NCBI GenBank assembly: GCA_037179515.1
Contig: JAXCGZ010004428.1
Location: 12,501-35,000 of the forward strand
Length of the DNA stretch: 22,500 bases
From: Halocaridina rubra
Taxonomy: Eukaryota; Arthropoda; Malacostraca; Decapoda; Atyidae
Direction: 5' to 3'
Shown: piece by piece, positions 21,075 through 22,500 of the stretch
Layout: each line of letters starts with the position of its first letter
How positions within the stretch are numbered: position 1 is the first letter of the stretch
Translations under genes and position numbers: made by a program
Notes under the pieces: generated by a model
The model's database searches: none
Told to the model about the DNA's origin: nothing
The model's input: only the letters and a program-made list of their open reading frames with translations

Positions 21075-21756
21075 CATATATTTATTGTTCACTAGGATCA
21101 ATTCTAACATAATTATATAAATGGAAAAGTAAGGGCAAATATACCTATACCAAATTACTTTTTATTTGCGTTTACCAGTACATACAACTTACATTTGAAA
21201 GATTCTGTGAATGACAAAGATGAAACATTATCACATTATTAAATGTAAAATATTAAACTTAATATCTTCTCAGTATAAAATAATGAAAATGAACAACCCC
21301 CTACGAACGTGTACGTTCCCCTACGATGGGTAGGGAGTGTCGGGAGCATGGTTGGCCCAGTCGAAACGGCCAAAAATTTAAATTTCCCGCTTTCTATGAT
21401 GAGACTCACATTCGCGTATGATCAGTCGTACACTAAATTACACGTCCAAACTACTCCGTACGATTGCAATTACGATCCATAGGAATGCTTACGCTGACGA
21501 ATGATGCACTTCCAACAGGCACAGGAATGCACCTGTCGGCTAAAAAATCTGCCGGATCTCCAAGGATTGAGCGAAGATTCCGTCGGAACGTGGTCTTAAG
21601 AGTCGGGTCGAGAGTTTTGGCTATGTGTGACGCCAGCATATAGTATTCTTGTTTTCGTTTTCTAAAACATTAATTAGCCAAGAACAACTAAACAAGCAAT
21701 TAAATCAAATCCCTGCTATATAAGCATCGCAAATCATCAAGTAAACACATTATTAT

Positions 21757-22035
21757 ATGTGTAAAGGCAAAACATATTTTTGCTCCTTACTAGGATTCGT
21801 ATCTAGGACTTTGATGACTGGTAAAACTGAAGAAATGAATGAAAATTACAATTCTTGCATTCGAAAACATTTCCACTTTAGCGAGAAAACTGGGAAATCC
21901 TTCTTATCTTTCTACTGTGAAACGGCAGTGGGAACAGATATTTCCTACTCCGTATCTTCCTCCCTTGAAGAGTCAGGGCATACGAGGAGGTTCTGGGAGG
22001 GAAACTCCAGCCAAAAAGCTAAAATGAGTGTGTAG
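21757..22035 (+). other. Uncharacterised duplicated open frame, second copy
   Basis: Identical to 19857-20135 at both base and codon level; no function is recognised. Its identity reflects the recent duplication, not selection. Confidence 0.25.
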
Positions 22036-22129
22036 TAGGTTGGCCCATGGCACCAACCGCCCGTTGTGATACTACAGCTGAAGAATCTTGTGGACTTAAA
22101 TAAGACTGTCCAGGACAGTTCGATGTTAA
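22033..22129 (+). mobile_element. 5' part of the SINE, second duplicated copy
   Basis: Same sequence as 20133-20229, ending in the TTAA (22126-22129) that precedes the second inverted-repeat element. Confidence 0.82.
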
Positions 22130-22500
22130 TGCTGGCGTCACACATAGCCAAAATTCCCGACCCGACTCTTAAAACCGTCTAAAGACGGAATCCTCCCGGC
22201 AGCAATGACGTCATTACGATAATCGGGTGTAATTTTTCATCCGCGTATGACGGAATCCTAACGGTCCTACGTAGTTTAACAAAATCGAGGGGGTCCTGAA
22301 CCGTCGTGGAGGGCCTACGATAATTGGCTGCTGCACCCAATAATCTCCGTGATTCGGAAGACCAAATCAGTCGTAGAAGACTGCGTATGACGGGTAAGAT
22401 CGATCTTCTTGATAGTACGCGGGCGTAGGAGAAGGTGTACGCCCGCGTACGATCCAGAGGATCAATCCTACCCGGCGTACGCAGTCCTCCGGGTCTGGAA
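22130..22500. mobile_element. TIR DNA element, second copy, cut by window end
   Basis: The first 371 bp match 20230-20600, including the terminal inverted repeat and the whole hairpin region (22379-22487). The only differences are at 22463-22464 (CA here, TG in the first copy). Confidence 0.9.

Larger units (their letters stand above)
21642..22500 (+). repeat. Tandem duplication, second unit (truncated by the window)
   Basis: Direct repeat of 19742-20600 at 1900-bp spacing, three substitutions and no gap. It starts 3 bp after the right terminus of the first inverted-repeat element. Confidence 0.97.

Overview
This window is non-coding-rich animal DNA, most likely from a decapod crustacean. 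The evidence is dense (AAT)n, (TA)n and (CA)n microsatellites, many decayed non-LTR retrotransposons and SINEs, and one intron-split chitin-binding (peritrophin-A / CBM14) gene fragment. The taxonomic call is an inference: no rRNA, tRNA or mitochondrial marker is present. There is no operon, no prokaryotic gene and no CRISPR array.

Layout. Positions 1-12,630 are a head-to-tail pile of degraded copies of one LINE family, all on the minus strand. Copy 1 (1-3763) has ORF1-like, endonuclease and RT regions. A 3'-end fragment follows (3781-3955), then copy 2 (4052-7187), copy 3 (7188-9645, RT deleted) and copy 4 (10131-12630, 5' truncated). The 3' ends of several copies run straight into (CA)n tracts. 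A 281-bp SINE (9850-10130) sits in the 3' tail of copy 4, flanked by a perfect 10-bp target duplication. Positions 12,635-13,400 hold a 3' fragment of a related LINE, a second diverged SINE copy, and a separate tRNA-like SINE head.

Positions 14,192-14,818 hold two exons of a peritrophin-type gene. The shared splice site divides the chitin-binding domain at the YYR|C position. Positions 15,872-17,110 are a second, different LINE (RT with a single visible in-frame stop up to its C-terminal frameshift). Its poly-A-ended 3' tail matches the 3' tail of the SINEs, so it looks like their mobilising partner. Positions 17,110-19,740 are AT-rich with long (AAT)n and (TA)n tracts and one 127-bp inverted-repeat element.

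Positions 19,742-22,500 are a nearly perfect tandem duplication with a period of exactly 1900 bp; the second copy runs off the window. Each unit is about 0.49 kb of sequence, ending in the 5' part of the same SINE, followed by a 1409-bp terminal-inverted-repeat DNA element. That element begins exactly after a TTAA of the SINE, which is intact in the SINE copies elsewhere in the window. The duplication junction lies within 3 bp of the element's right end. The most interesting signals are this element and its duplication, the SINE-LINE tail sharing, and the repeated link between LINE 3' ends and CA microsatellites.
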